A DNA stretch of 7,392 bases from an uncultured Streptococcus sp. (GCF_943912555.1 NZ_CALTUR010000093.1:1-7392); one strand, 5' to 3'; positions 1-7,336 are shown, numbered from the stretch's first letter. Numbers and translations: made by a program. The notes: a model not told the origin generated them from the letters alone.

Positions 1-621
1 CACAAATACTACCTTATTTACTTTAAGATATACTTTATACCAGAATTCCATGTCCATAGCCAGTTTAGTATCAGCATTAAAGCGAATGAGACCAATCATT
101 TCTTTTCGTACTAATTTACTAGCTGTAATAAAAAACGAATAATCTGACGCTACCAAATCTGGTAAACTTTCTAAAAACTCCTTATTCGTAAAAACTTTTT
201 TACCATATTCTTTAGTAAAGGCATGAAAATAGAAGCTATTATTACTCATATCAAAGCGTTTATAACTTGAAATCGATACATCTGCTCCTTCTTGAACAAT
301 AGCATTGTACAGAACTTCAAGATAGTCGTTATCTGCCCAATCATCTGGGTCCATTAGAGTAACATATTCTCCTTGTGAATGTTCAATTCCTAAATTTACT
401 GCTGTTGAAATACCTCCATTCTCCTTTTCAAAATAGCGAAAACGAGAGTCTCTAGCTGCATACTCCTGACAGATGGAAGCTGAATTATCTGGAGAACCAT
501 CATTAATCATCAAAACTTCAAAATTTTGATAAGTTTGATGAAGTAAACTATCAAAACATTGTCGTATATAGTCCTCAACATTATAAATCGGAACAATTAC
601 GCTAATCAAATCTGGTATCAT
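1..621 (-). CDS. GT2 family glycosyltransferase, N-terminal 207 residues (runs off left edge)
   Basis: This is the first part of a GT-A fold family 2 glycosyltransferase, expected to act in the cytosol and add one sugar from a nucleotide-sugar donor to a growing glycan. Translating the minus strand from ATG at 621 gives MIPDLISVIVPIYN, then INDGSPD (residues 39-45), the DxD-type metal and donor motif MDPDDW (90-95), and MDMEFWYK (189-196), where the family's usual ED catalytic-base pair is MD. The common GxSxARN stretch is changed to GISTAVN (70-76). The frame stays open to base 1, so the C-terminus is missing. A six-G ribosome binding site (631-636) lies inside the last codons of the preceding gene. 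The start is 3 bases past that gene's stop and in the same frame. The protein most resembles the second domain of the tandem GT2 gene just upstream, with about half the residues identical by eye. The family is secure; the sugar and linkage cannot be told. Confidence 0.9.
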   Translation of the reverse strand, partial: MIPDLISVIVPIYNVEDYIRQCFDSLLHQTYQNFEVLMINDGSPDNSASICQEYAARDSRFRYFEKENGGISTAVNLGIEHSQGEYVTLMDPDDWADNDYLEVLYNAIVQEGADVSISSYKRFDMSNNSFYFHAFTKEYGKKVFTNKEFLESLPDLVASDYSFFITASKLVRKEMIGLIRFNADTKLAMDMEFWYKVYLKVNKVVFV

Positions 622-624
622 TAA

Positions 625-2370
625 CTATTTCCCCCCTAGTAGAAATAAGGTTTCTTTTAACCATCTCATCTCTTTAGATGTAGATGAATTGCCTTCTAAA
701 AAACCAATTCTATAGTTTAAAAGCAATATGAGATTTTCAATATAATCTTTTACATCTATATGTTTTGCTGCAAGAATTGATATAAACTGTAGACGTTGTT
801 GAATATCACTACAAACGATTGCTGGATTTAGATAGTTCTGAACATCACTATATTTTCTGAGAGTATAGGTATCTCTATTTAGATAGACCACTTTTTCAGA
901 AACAAGATAAAGCTTATACCAAAACTCCATATCCTCTCCTAACTGGGTACTTTCGTTAAATCGAATCTTTCCTAAAACAATACGAGATACTAATTTTCCA
1001 AAAGCATAACTAAAGGAAGAATCTCTATCTAACCTCGGTAGTGCAAGAAGCAGGTCCTTCTGATTGAATACAGATTCTGCACAGTCTTTCTGATAAGCAT
1101 GATACTCTAATAAACCTGTGTTCGTATTAAAAGTTTTATAAGTTGAAACTACTATGTCTGCTTTCTCCTCAATCATAGTAGCATAAAGTAGTTCTAGATA
1201 ATCTGAATCTACCCAATCATCCGATTTCATAAAGGTAATGTAACTTCCCTTTGAAGCTTCAAGCCCTAAATTATAAGAAGAAGAGATACTATCCTGTTCT
1301 ATTTCAAAATACTTAAAGCGACTATCCTTCTCAATATATTCTTGACAGATACTAGCTGAGGAATCCGTCGATCCATTATTTAACAGAATAACCTCAAAAC
1401 TAATATAAGTTTGATTAAGAAGACTATCTAAACACTGTCGTAAATAAGACTCAGTATTAGAGACAGAAATAATGATACTAATCAACTCTCCTGTCACTTC
1501 TCTCTTCTCATATTTTTTTATTTGAAGCATCAACTTTTCAAGTTTTTCTTGGTATTTCGAAATATAAGGATTATCTTCTAAGACTGTCGTTTTATATTGA
1601 TGATTTAATTGTGCATATTTGAGTCTTTCAGCCCAAAGCTTTGCATTGAGATTTGCATCTATAAAGAATAAATCAAATTTCTCAAGAATTTTAAAAATAT
1701 CTAAGTTTTTCTCAGAGAATGATTTCGTTGTAATTGAATTTTCACGGATTCTATAGTAATAAAGAACATCCTGTATCTTAACCCATTTTTTTGAAAAAGT
1801 AACTAGCTCTGGAATAACTGCTAAGTCTTCAAAGATGAAACCTTTAGGAAAAAAGTTATCATTTAGCAGACTTTTTCTATACAATTTAGGGAAGATACTC
1901 GTTCTCAGTCCCTGGGACACAAGCTGCTCTAACTTTTCTTCTACAGTAGTAAAAACCATCTTATCTTGATGAATTTGAAGAAGATTATAGTAGATACCTT
2001 CTTTAAAGCTTTGAATTGTTCCTTCTATAATATCAACATCTTCTGAGATTTGTTCTGCTAATTTTTCTAAGAATAAGGGGCCGATATAATCATCACTATC
2101 AACAAAAGCTACAAAAGAAGACTCTTCCTTAAGATTCCTAAAGCCTGTATTTCTTGCAGCACTCAATCCTTGATTATCTTGATTAATGAGTCGAAAACGG
2201 CTATCTACTAAATAGGTTTCTGCTATTTCTCTAGAACTATCCGTTGATCCATCGTTAATCATGATACAATCATAATTTTGGTAGGTCTGTTTCTGGATAC
2301 TATCTAGACAATCTTTAAGATATTCTTCAACGTTATAAATAGGTACAATGATACTTATTAATTCTGTCAC
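625..2370 (-). CDS. Tandem GT2-GT2 glycosyltransferase, 581 aa, second domain degenerate
   Basis: The protein has two GT2 (GT-A) domains in series. The first (residues about 1-290) has a full motif set: IVPIYNVEEYL, INDGSTD (38-44), GLSAARN (68-74), DSDDY (91-95), FED (180-182) and YYYRIRENS (204-212). It should be an active nucleotide-sugar-dependent transferase. A lysine-rich linker (about 280-293) leads to the second domain (about 294-581), which keeps the fold signature but reads NNGSTD (331-336) and MKSDDW (381-386). An acidic residue is therefore lost at both donor-site motifs, although GED (478-480) is kept. The second domain may bind acceptor or partner rather than catalyse. The start is GTG at 2370, preceded by a strong AAAAGGAG site; the ATG inside that region is out of frame and stops at once. 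The gene follows the gtfA homologue by 15 bases. The context suggests it extends the glycan on a serine-rich protein. No signal peptide or membrane segment is seen. Confidence 0.9.
   Translation of the reverse strand: MTELISIIVPIYNVEEYLKDCLDSIQKQTYQNYDCIMINDGSTDSSREIAETYLVDSRFRLINQDNQGLSAARNTGFRNLKEESSFVAFVDSDDYIGPLFLEKLAEQISEDVDIIEGTIQSFKEGIYYNLLQIHQDKMVFTTVEEKLEQLVSQGLRTSIFPKLYRKSLLNDNFFPKGFIFEDLAVIPELVTFSKKWVKIQDVLYYYRIRENSITTKSFSEKNLDIFKILEKFDLFFIDANLNAKLWAERLKYAQLNHQYKTTVLEDNPYISKYQEKLEKLMLQIKKYEKREVTGELISIIISVSNTESYLRQCLDSLLNQTYISFEVILLNNGSTDSSASICQEYIEKDSRFKYFEIEQDSISSSYNLGLEASKGSYITFMKSDDWVDSDYLELLYATMIEEKADIVVSTYKTFNTNTGLLEYHAYQKDCAESVFNQKDLLLALPRLDRDSSFSYAFGKLVSRIVLGKIRFNESTQLGEDMEFWYKLYLVSEKVVYLNRDTYTLRKYSDVQNYLNPAIVCSDIQQRLQFISILAAKHIDVKDYIENLILLLNYRIGFLEGNSSTSKEMRWLKETLFLLGGK
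628..1491 (-). other. Second GT2 domain of the tandem protein, probable pseudo-enzyme
   Basis: This span encodes residues 294-581. Codon 332 (bases 1375-1377) is Asn where the family has Asp in NDGSTD. Codon 382 (1225-1227) is Lys where the family has the first Asp of DSDD. The GxSxARN motif reads SISSSYN. The GED motif and the overall fold are kept, with no stop or frameshift, which fits retention under selection for a non-catalytic or altered role. It is closer to the following partial GT2 gene than to the first domain of its own protein. Confidence 0.75.
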
Positions 2371-2378
2371 GATTCCAT

Positions 2379-2386
2379 CTCCTTTT
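2379..2386 (-). promoter_or_regulatory. Ribosome binding site fixing the GTG start of the tandem GT2 gene
   Basis: On the minus strand the bases read AAAAGGAG, 8 bases before GTG at 2370. The 5' end of this site touches the stop codon of the gtfA homologue (2386-2388). The nearer ATG (AAGGAGATGGAATCGTGA) opens a frame that ends after two codons, so GTG is the real start. Confidence 0.85.
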
Positions 2387-3897
2387 TATTCTTGAAAAGA
2401 AATTGATGACTCATTGCTAAAAAATTCTCTCCACAAATCTAGAATATTTTCTTCTAAATACGAGCTTGCTAAATGATAGGAAGCTTCTTGATAGCTAGAT
2501 AAGTCTTGCGAAGTCATTTTCAAGAGAATGTGAGCAATTTCCTCTACTCTTTCTTGATCACTTTTATCCTCAAAAGAAACTAGATAACCATTAAAACCAT
2601 CTTTTATAAAGGATGGATTTCCATATCTCAAGTCAAAACCAACCATAGCTAATCCTGCTCCAGTCGCTTCCATCAAGGTTAAACCAAATGTCTCAGATAA
2701 AGAAGTTGTCAGATAAATGCTATGATTCAAATATTGAGCTGTCAAATCTGCATAGCCCATTAAATGAACATACTCCTGTGCTCCTAATTCTTGGATAAGA
2801 TTTTCCAAACTATCATACTCTATGCCACGTCCAAAAATAGAAAATTCAATATCTCCACCTTTTTCATGAGCCAATGCGACTGCCCGAATTGCTAAATCTA
2901 CACGCTTAGAATAGATCAATCGAGACGCCGTCATCACTTTGGTAGTTTTTCTATCTTGCTCAGAATAGTGTAACTGTTTCAGGCTCCCTACAGGAATCAC
3001 ATAAATCCTAGGAGCTTCCTTTCCCTCTTTCTCAAAAGATTCTTTCAAAACTTTTGCCTGTAGGTCAGTCGAAACAATCATAAAATCAAAACGATGAGCA
3101 TATTTTACAGGGTAGTAATATTCATAGCTAAAAGGTTGATCCCCAAAAGTATGTTCCGAATGGAATACCAATCCCAACCGAGCTCCTGACTCTTGCTCCA
3201 ATAAAGGACGCGCAAAATCCATATTTGAAGCTCTATCCATAATCACAATATCATTTGCCTTCAATTGAAGTTTTTTAACAAAGCTTTCCATCAATTCTGC
3301 ATGTGTTATTAATTTTTCATTCTGAAGCAAATAACGTTGTTTCCCATTGACTAAAATTTCTTCTAGACCGACACTTCCATCTAAATTGTGATAGACTCGT
3401 CTTCCTAACTCAGCTAAAACATGGCCATTTTGATAATTCAAAATGAAATAATCTGTTACTAATTTTGTTGAGGCATAGGTTTCTCTTTTGAGTAAATAGC
3501 CCCCTGAAAAATATTCAATAAACTGCACTTTAGAGAAGTCTTTCTTGTCATATACGAAAACAAGTAGCTCTCCTTCGTTCAACTGATACGTTCTTCCTGA
3601 AGGTGTTTCATGAATGATTTGCGAAGTTTTTAAACCTAGTTGCTCTTCTAGTTCATGTGGAGAAAGAGTTGGTGTTGTACTTTGTTGATCCGTAAAAAGC
3701 AGTTGAGCAAATAACAGTTCTTCATAATCATAGCCCTTTGATAAAAAATAATCTAACTGATCAGAATTAGGCCACTGAGTAAAAACAAAACGAGTATCTA
3801 AATCTAAACTACGAAACAATTGCAAACGATGGGCTTGGGCAACATCTACACCATTTGCTTCAAAGCCTAAGAGTAGATTAAAATTATAAACCGTCAT
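2386..3897 (-). CDS. gtfA: GtfA-like (Gtf1-like) GT4 O-GlcNAc transferase subunit
   Basis: This is a homologue of GtfA, the catalytic half of the GtfA/GtfB complex that moves GlcNAc from UDP-GlcNAc to Ser/Thr of serine-rich adhesins in the cytosol. The 503-residue length and layout fit the family: a first Rossmann strand with a Gly-rich turn (MTVYNFNLLLGFEANGVD), an inserted extended beta region (about 65-200), then the GT-B nucleotide-binding half. Recognised motifs are HSEH (246-249), IVSTD (274-278), ASRLIYSKR with R326 and K331 as likely phosphate contacts, and SETFGLTLMEA, an E-x7-E pair at 402 and 410. The catalytic residues therefore look intact. ATG at 3897 is chosen over a TTG 21 bases upstream because GGGAG sits 7 bases before the ATG and homologues begin MTxYN. 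The gene overlaps the gtfB homologue by 14 bases, so translation is likely coupled. It could be a paralogue of the locus's main gtfA rather than the main copy. Confidence 0.88.
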   Translation of the reverse strand: MTVYNFNLLLGFEANGVDVAQAHRLQLFRSLDLDTRFVFTQWPNSDQLDYFLSKGYDYEELLFAQLLFTDQQSTTPTLSPHELEEQLGLKTSQIIHETPSGRTYQLNEGELLVFVYDKKDFSKVQFIEYFSGGYLLKRETYASTKLVTDYFILNYQNGHVLAELGRRVYHNLDGSVGLEEILVNGKQRYLLQNEKLITHAELMESFVKKLQLKANDIVIMDRASNMDFARPLLEQESGARLGLVFHSEHTFGDQPFSYEYYYPVKYAHRFDFMIVSTDLQAKVLKESFEKEGKEAPRIYVIPVGSLKQLHYSEQDRKTTKVMTASRLIYSKRVDLAIRAVALAHEKGGDIEFSIFGRGIEYDSLENLIQELGAQEYVHLMGYADLTAQYLNHSIYLTTSLSETFGLTLMEATGAGLAMVGFDLRYGNPSFIKDGFNGYLVSFEDKSDQERVEEIAHILLKMTSQDLSSYQEASYHLASSYLEENILDLWREFFSNESSISFQE

Positions 3898-5161
3898 TTT
3901 TTCTCTCCCATCTGTCAAATAAACTACGATAATCTTCTATACTAGCTACTCCTAATATTTGAGCTTGATTTTTAGCTAGTTGATGATACTTATCAGGATT
4001 TTCTAAAACTTGGCGTACATTTTGAATGAGAGACTCTATTGTATCGTAGCAAGTTTCTAATTGTTTATATTCTTCATGATGAGTTAGATGATCCAATGTA
4101 TAAAGTAATACACCTTTTTCTACTGCACGTAAAGAAGAGGCAAAAATTTCAATATCATACTGAATATCGAAGTAAAAACTGCTTCTATCAAGTAATTCTT
4201 GAAAAAGTTGATAAGTCATCCCAGGATAGATATGGATATTAGGGTAAATGGATAAATTAGTAATACGACTCCCCATCTCAGTTACTGCTCCCACATGGAA
4301 ATCAATCTCTGGGAACTGAATCAATAATTGTTCTAAACCTTCTATCCATTCAGAATTCGTAACAATAATAGCTTGTGGTCTAACTGGAACTGGTTTATCT
4401 AGGGCAAAACCATATAAATGAGTGTAAGGAGAAACATCCGAAACTCTAGGAGACATTACCAGAACCTGATTCACTCGGTCTGCAATCTTATCAGCCTCTG
4501 TTCTATCATCTGCCAAATAATAGTAATTGTCTTTCTTGCTTGATGGAAGAAGCGAGAGAATCTCTTCTCCCAAAATTAAAATATCTTCTCTCTCTACTAT
4601 CTCTTCTAATACTTTAAGGAGAAAAGAATGACGATTCGGATAAATAGTCGGATTCTTCTGCGAATCAAAGTAAGCTATTTTATCTTGTTGTAACCATTCT
4701 ACCAGAAGTTCTCTCCCTTCTGAGTTATAAATAGTTCTCAGTACACTCTTTTCTTCTTCATCTAAAAGCTCACGACAAACTTTCCAACCATAAGCGCTGT
4801 AATAGTCTATCCAGATACATTTTTCTTCTTCATCATACCAGTAGACTCTCGCCACAGTACGTTCTGATTGTGGTTGACGAAACTGGATTCCCGCTTTCTT
4901 TTTACCTTGATCATATACATAGCCTTCTAAACCATCTGTCGTTATCTCCCAGTAAGGAGGCAGAGGTAAATTGTTAAAAAAGAGAGGTTGCCCCTCTTCT
5001 TTCATTAGAGAGTATGTTAGCGCTGTTAACTCCCCTTGTTCAAGACGATCTAGATCATCAAAACAATCAACATAGAATACAGTTAACGGCTTCTCTAATT
5101 TTTGAAAAATTTCCTTAATTTTCGGTACTTTTTCATCTGTTTTCTTTGCAATTACAAACAT
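3884..5161 (-). CDS. gtfB: GtfB-like (Gtf2-like) glycosylation chaperone / acceptor-recognition subunit
   Basis: This resembles GtfB, the non-catalytic partner that binds the serine-rich acceptor and stabilises GtfA. Family signatures are LFFNNLPLPPYWEIT (residues 60-74, typical of the GtfB N-terminal half), the internal repeat-like beta region (about 78-165), IIVTNSEWIEGLEQLL (265-280), AVTEMG (292-297) and SFYFDIQYDIEIF (328-340), where relatives usually read YLDIN followed by glycines. The 425-residue length is normal for the family. It has none of the catalytic E-x7-E or DxD motifs expected of an enzyme, as is usual for GtfB. ATG at 5161 lies 3 bases after the stop of the preceding GT2 gene, in the same frame, with only a weak GGGA upstream, so translation probably depends on ribosomes finishing that gene. 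It lies before gtfA, the reverse of the usual gtfA-gtfB order, which suggests a second, specialised pair. Confidence 0.85.
   Translation of the reverse strand: MFVIAKKTDEKVPKIKEIFQKLEKPLTVFYVDCFDDLDRLEQGELTALTYSLMKEEGQPLFFNNLPLPPYWEITTDGLEGYVYDQGKKKAGIQFRQPQSERTVARVYWYDEEEKCIWIDYYSAYGWKVCRELLDEEEKSVLRTIYNSEGRELLVEWLQQDKIAYFDSQKNPTIYPNRHSFLLKVLEEIVEREDILILGEEILSLLPSSKKDNYYYLADDRTEADKIADRVNQVLVMSPRVSDVSPYTHLYGFALDKPVPVRPQAIIVTNSEWIEGLEQLLIQFPEIDFHVGAVTEMGSRITNLSIYPNIHIYPGMTYQLFQELLDRSSFYFDIQYDIEIFASSLRAVEKGVLLYTLDHLTHHEEYKQLETCYDTIESLIQNVRQVLENPDKYHQLAKNQAQILGVASIEDYRSLFDRWERKNDGL
3905..3909 (-). promoter_or_regulatory. Ribosome binding site fixing the gtfA-like start
   Basis: GGGAG on the minus strand lies 7 bases before ATG at 3897 and inside the last codons of the gtfB homologue. 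It favours this ATG over an in-frame TTG at 3918, which has no good binding site. Confidence 0.7.
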
Positions 5162-5164
5162 TTT

Positions 5165-6061
5165 TTACTTTTCCCATTCTCTTGAAAGGATGTAGAGTTT
5201 CTCTTTTACTCTTCGATAGGTTTCACTCTTCTGTAAACCTGCTTCTTCTAATTTTTCAAGCGCACGAGTCGCTCTACAATGATACAAAAAACTATGACCT
5301 GATATATCATATCCTAACATACCTATAAGAGCTAGCCTTTCATCCCAGGCCATCATTTCGTCGATAACTCTTTTTTCACTCCAAAGACTATTTAAACTAC
5401 TTTCCTGACCAATACGATACCAGTAAATTGCCTTTTCTATATGTATAACTCTTTTAGCCTTGATAAAGACCTTATACATAATAAAAGTATCCTCAACACT
5501 TTTTCCAACAGGAAAACGTAGTCCATTAAATAACTCTCTTTTAAAAAGTTTCATAACAGGGCCTGACCAAGCCATATCTCTCATTTCTTGTTCAGCTATC
5601 TGTTTAACAATATCTTCTCTGTTATCATAGAGCGTTTCACTATAATCGCCATCAAAAACCTTAATATGAAATTGTTGATTCACATCATGGTACATATTAT
5701 AGTTTCCCGATGCTATGTCTGTATCATACTTTATAAGATTCTGATAAAGAAACTCGATAGCATTTCTTTCTAACCAATCGTCTGAATCTACAAAGATAAT
5801 ATATTCTCCACTTGCTAGATCAAGTCCCCTATTACGTGCAACTGATGCTCCTGCATTCTCTTGATAAATGTATCTAAATCTTTCATCTTGAGATGCAATA
5901 TCTTTACAGATACTTTCTGAATCATCTGTTGAACCATCATTAATTAAAATAATTTCTAAATTTTGATAAGACTGATATCTTATACTATCCAAGGCAAGTT
6001 CTAGATAAGGTGCTACATTATAGACTGGTACGATAACACTGATTAATGGCTCTGTTTGCAT
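5165..6061 (-). CDS. GT2 family glycosyltransferase, 298 aa, single domain
   Basis: This is a complete GT-A family 2 transferase. Its motifs are LISVIVPVYN (6-15), NDGSTDDS (41-48), GASVARNRG (71-79), the DxD-type FVDSDDW (90-96), VED (189-191) holding the likely catalytic base, and YWYRIGQESS (213-222) near the acceptor-side loop. All residues expected for activity are present. There is no membrane segment, so it is a soluble cytosolic enzyme, unlike polyprenyl-phosphate sugar transferases with C-terminal helices. The start at 6061 has AAGGAG 5 bases upstream (6067-6072) and overlaps the end of the GT8 gene by 19 bases. The context suggests it adds a later sugar to the O-glycan begun by GtfA/GtfB. 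Related enzymes in pneumococcal adhesin loci carry names such as GlyA or GlyB, but which one this matches cannot be told from sequence alone, so no symbol is given. Confidence 0.92.
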   Translation of the reverse strand: MQTEPLISVIVPVYNVAPYLELALDSIRYQSYQNLEIILINDGSTDDSESICKDIASQDERFRYIYQENAGASVARNRGLDLASGEYIIFVDSDDWLERNAIEFLYQNLIKYDTDIASGNYNMYHDVNQQFHIKVFDGDYSETLYDNREDIVKQIAEQEMRDMAWSGPVMKLFKRELFNGLRFPVGKSVEDTFIMYKVFIKAKRVIHIEKAIYWYRIGQESSLNSLWSEKRVIDEMMAWDERLALIGMLGYDISGHSFLYHCRATRALEKLEEAGLQKSETYRRVKEKLYILSREWEK

Positions 6062-7278
6062 TCCTTCTCCTTATTTTCTAGGGTATCCAAATAGTTTTTG
6101 ATATGCTGAATCATCCCTTGAACATCCTGATTTTCAAAAACATAGTGAGGGATTTCATGTGCATGATTTGTTGCTTGGAAAGAATAGAAAGGAATTTCCT
6201 TATCTACTACTTTTTGGATAATGTTATAAATTTCACCCTCATAGTTAATATCTAGATAAAAATCTAACTGATTGAAAACTTTTTCATGCGTCAAAGGATC
6301 AAAGCACGGAAAAAGGGTTACATTTTTATACTTTTCCAACATTAAAATTTCTGGTGCAAAATAACAGTGGGCCAAAATATTAAAATTCACTTGCGGAAGA
6401 GCTTTGATCAGATTCTCCGCTTCATGCAGATTTACGGTATTCGTGTAAATAGCTGTTTGATAAGGTGGTTTTGAAACAAGAGCGCTCCATCCTTCTTTTA
6501 CAGGATATTTTCTAAGAAGAACATCCTCCCATGACAATCCATAATAGAACCACCATTCTTCTCTGAATCGATTAAAATGATGTTGATGCCACGGCTTCAA
6601 ACCTGTAGTATAGTGAATGACTGCTGGTTTTCCTTTAAAAAGATCATACCAAGCCATATCCCCTAGTGTAAATTGCTGACTATCTGACCCCACTTGAAGA
6701 TTATAGGTTAGAGGAAGACGATACCAATTATCCTGAAAAGCTAGATTCAAGATTCCTTGATCCCCATAGACCTCATGATGATGTTGAGCAGTCAAATCAA
6801 ATAACTGTTTCACAACATCTTCCTCTCTCCATTTTTTATTATCTATCAATAATAATCCAGCGTTAAACTTATCCGAAGTTGTTGGTAAGTCCTCAACTGC
6901 AGCAACAGGATAACCTTGCATATCCAGTTCAAATAGATCTGATAAATCCTGTGTCACAATCATATCACTATCCAAGTACAAGGCCCTATCTTCTACGACA
7001 TGATTCGGAATTAAATAACGAAAATAAGTAGCATAGTTTAAATGCGCTGTTGGAAGTTTATAATCCTGAAACATAGCTGAAGAACATCTAACATTTACAA
7101 TCTCTGAATCTATTTTTTCAAGATGATTCTCTACTAGCTGAAACCAATCAGTTGGAATATCTTCATTTAGGATATAAAACTTAATCTGCTTCATATGGCT
7201 ACATATCGATTTAATTGTTGTTTCTAAATAACTCACATAAGCTTGATTTGCTGCAAGAACAATTACTTTCTTACTCAT
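6043..7278 (-). CDS. GT8 glycosyltransferase with C-terminal GtfB-like add-on module
   Basis: The N-terminal part (about 1-260, counted from the ATG at 7278) is a retaining GT8 enzyme of the galactosyl/glucosyltransferase type. It starts MSKKVIVLAANQAY and has YATYFRYLIP (82-91), the DxD metal site YLDSDM (101-106), NAGLLLID (139-146), GDQGILN (172-178) and HYTTGLKPW (222-230), the family's C-terminal His/Lys signature. A second part (about 275-397) has a Rossmann-like pattern ending in FYLDINYEGEIYNII and HEIPHYVF, and resembles the C-terminal half of the GtfB homologue two genes away. As I recall, pneumococcal GlyE also joins a GT8 core to a C-terminal add-on domain, so this may be an equivalent. 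An ATG at 7290 would add MVGI, but it has no binding site; the ATG at 7278 has a weak GGTAGG upstream. This is the first gene of the operon in the window and is soluble. The likely role is adding Glc or Gal to the GlcNAc-protein; the sugar is inferred. Confidence 0.9.
   Translation of the reverse strand: MSKKVIVLAANQAYVSYLETTIKSICSHMKQIKFYILNEDIPTDWFQLVENHLEKIDSEIVNVRCSSAMFQDYKLPTAHLNYATYFRYLIPNHVVEDRALYLDSDMIVTQDLSDLFELDMQGYPVAAVEDLPTTSDKFNAGLLLIDNKKWREEDVVKQLFDLTAQHHHEVYGDQGILNLAFQDNWYRLPLTYNLQVGSDSQQFTLGDMAWYDLFKGKPAVIHYTTGLKPWHQHHFNRFREEWWFYYGLSWEDVLLRKYPVKEGWSALVSKPPYQTAIYTNTVNLHEAENLIKALPQVNFNILAHCYFAPEILMLEKYKNVTLFPCFDPLTHEKVFNQLDFYLDINYEGEIYNIIQKVVDKEIPFYSFQATNHAHEIPHYVFENQDVQGMIQHIKNYLDTLENKEKECKQSH
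6067..6072 (-). promoter_or_regulatory. Ribosome binding site of the single-domain GT2 gene
   Basis: AAGGAG on the minus strand lies 5 bases before ATG at 6061, within the coding end of the GT8 gene. It supports coupled but independently strong initiation. Confidence 0.8.
6088..6456 (-). other. GtfB-like C-terminal module of the GT8 enzyme
   Basis: This span encodes a domain beyond the usual GT8 fold. It lines up with the GtfB homologue's residues 268-388 through TN, EN/EQ-L, a P-x-V/I-x-F strand, Y-x-N, the strand ending FYLDINY versus FYFDIQY, followed by E-I and then HEI versus HEE. It probably helps bind the glycoprotein acceptor or mediates pairing with other proteins; that role is inferred. 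Confidence 0.65.
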
Positions 7279-7336
7279 AATACCTACCATTTCATACTAT
7301 TAAACTTAATAAAAACGTTCTATTATCTAATACATA

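Noticed and set aside
3898..3918. Earlier TTG start adding seven residues to the GtfA homologue
   Set aside because: The ATG at 3897 has GGGAG at good spacing and matches the family N-terminus MTxYN. The extension reads through that binding site.
4039..4242. Plus-strand open frame of 67 codons
   Set aside because: It lies wholly inside the gtfB homologue on the other strand, has no convincing ribosome binding site and no recognisable family.
5146..5328. Plus-strand open frame of 60 codons
   Set aside because: It is antisense to the end of the GT2 gene and the start of gtfB. Its composition is what reversed AT-rich coding sequence gives.
5588..5773. Plus-strand open frame of 61 codons with a hydrophobic look
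   Set aside because: It is antisense to the GT2 gene. The Ile-rich, membrane-like translation is an artefact of AT-rich antisense, and no binding site is seen.
7279..7290. Earlier ATG adding MVGI to the GT8 enzyme
   Set aside because: There is no ribosome binding site before it; MSKKVIVLAANQAY is the usual type of GT8 start. It cannot be fully excluded.
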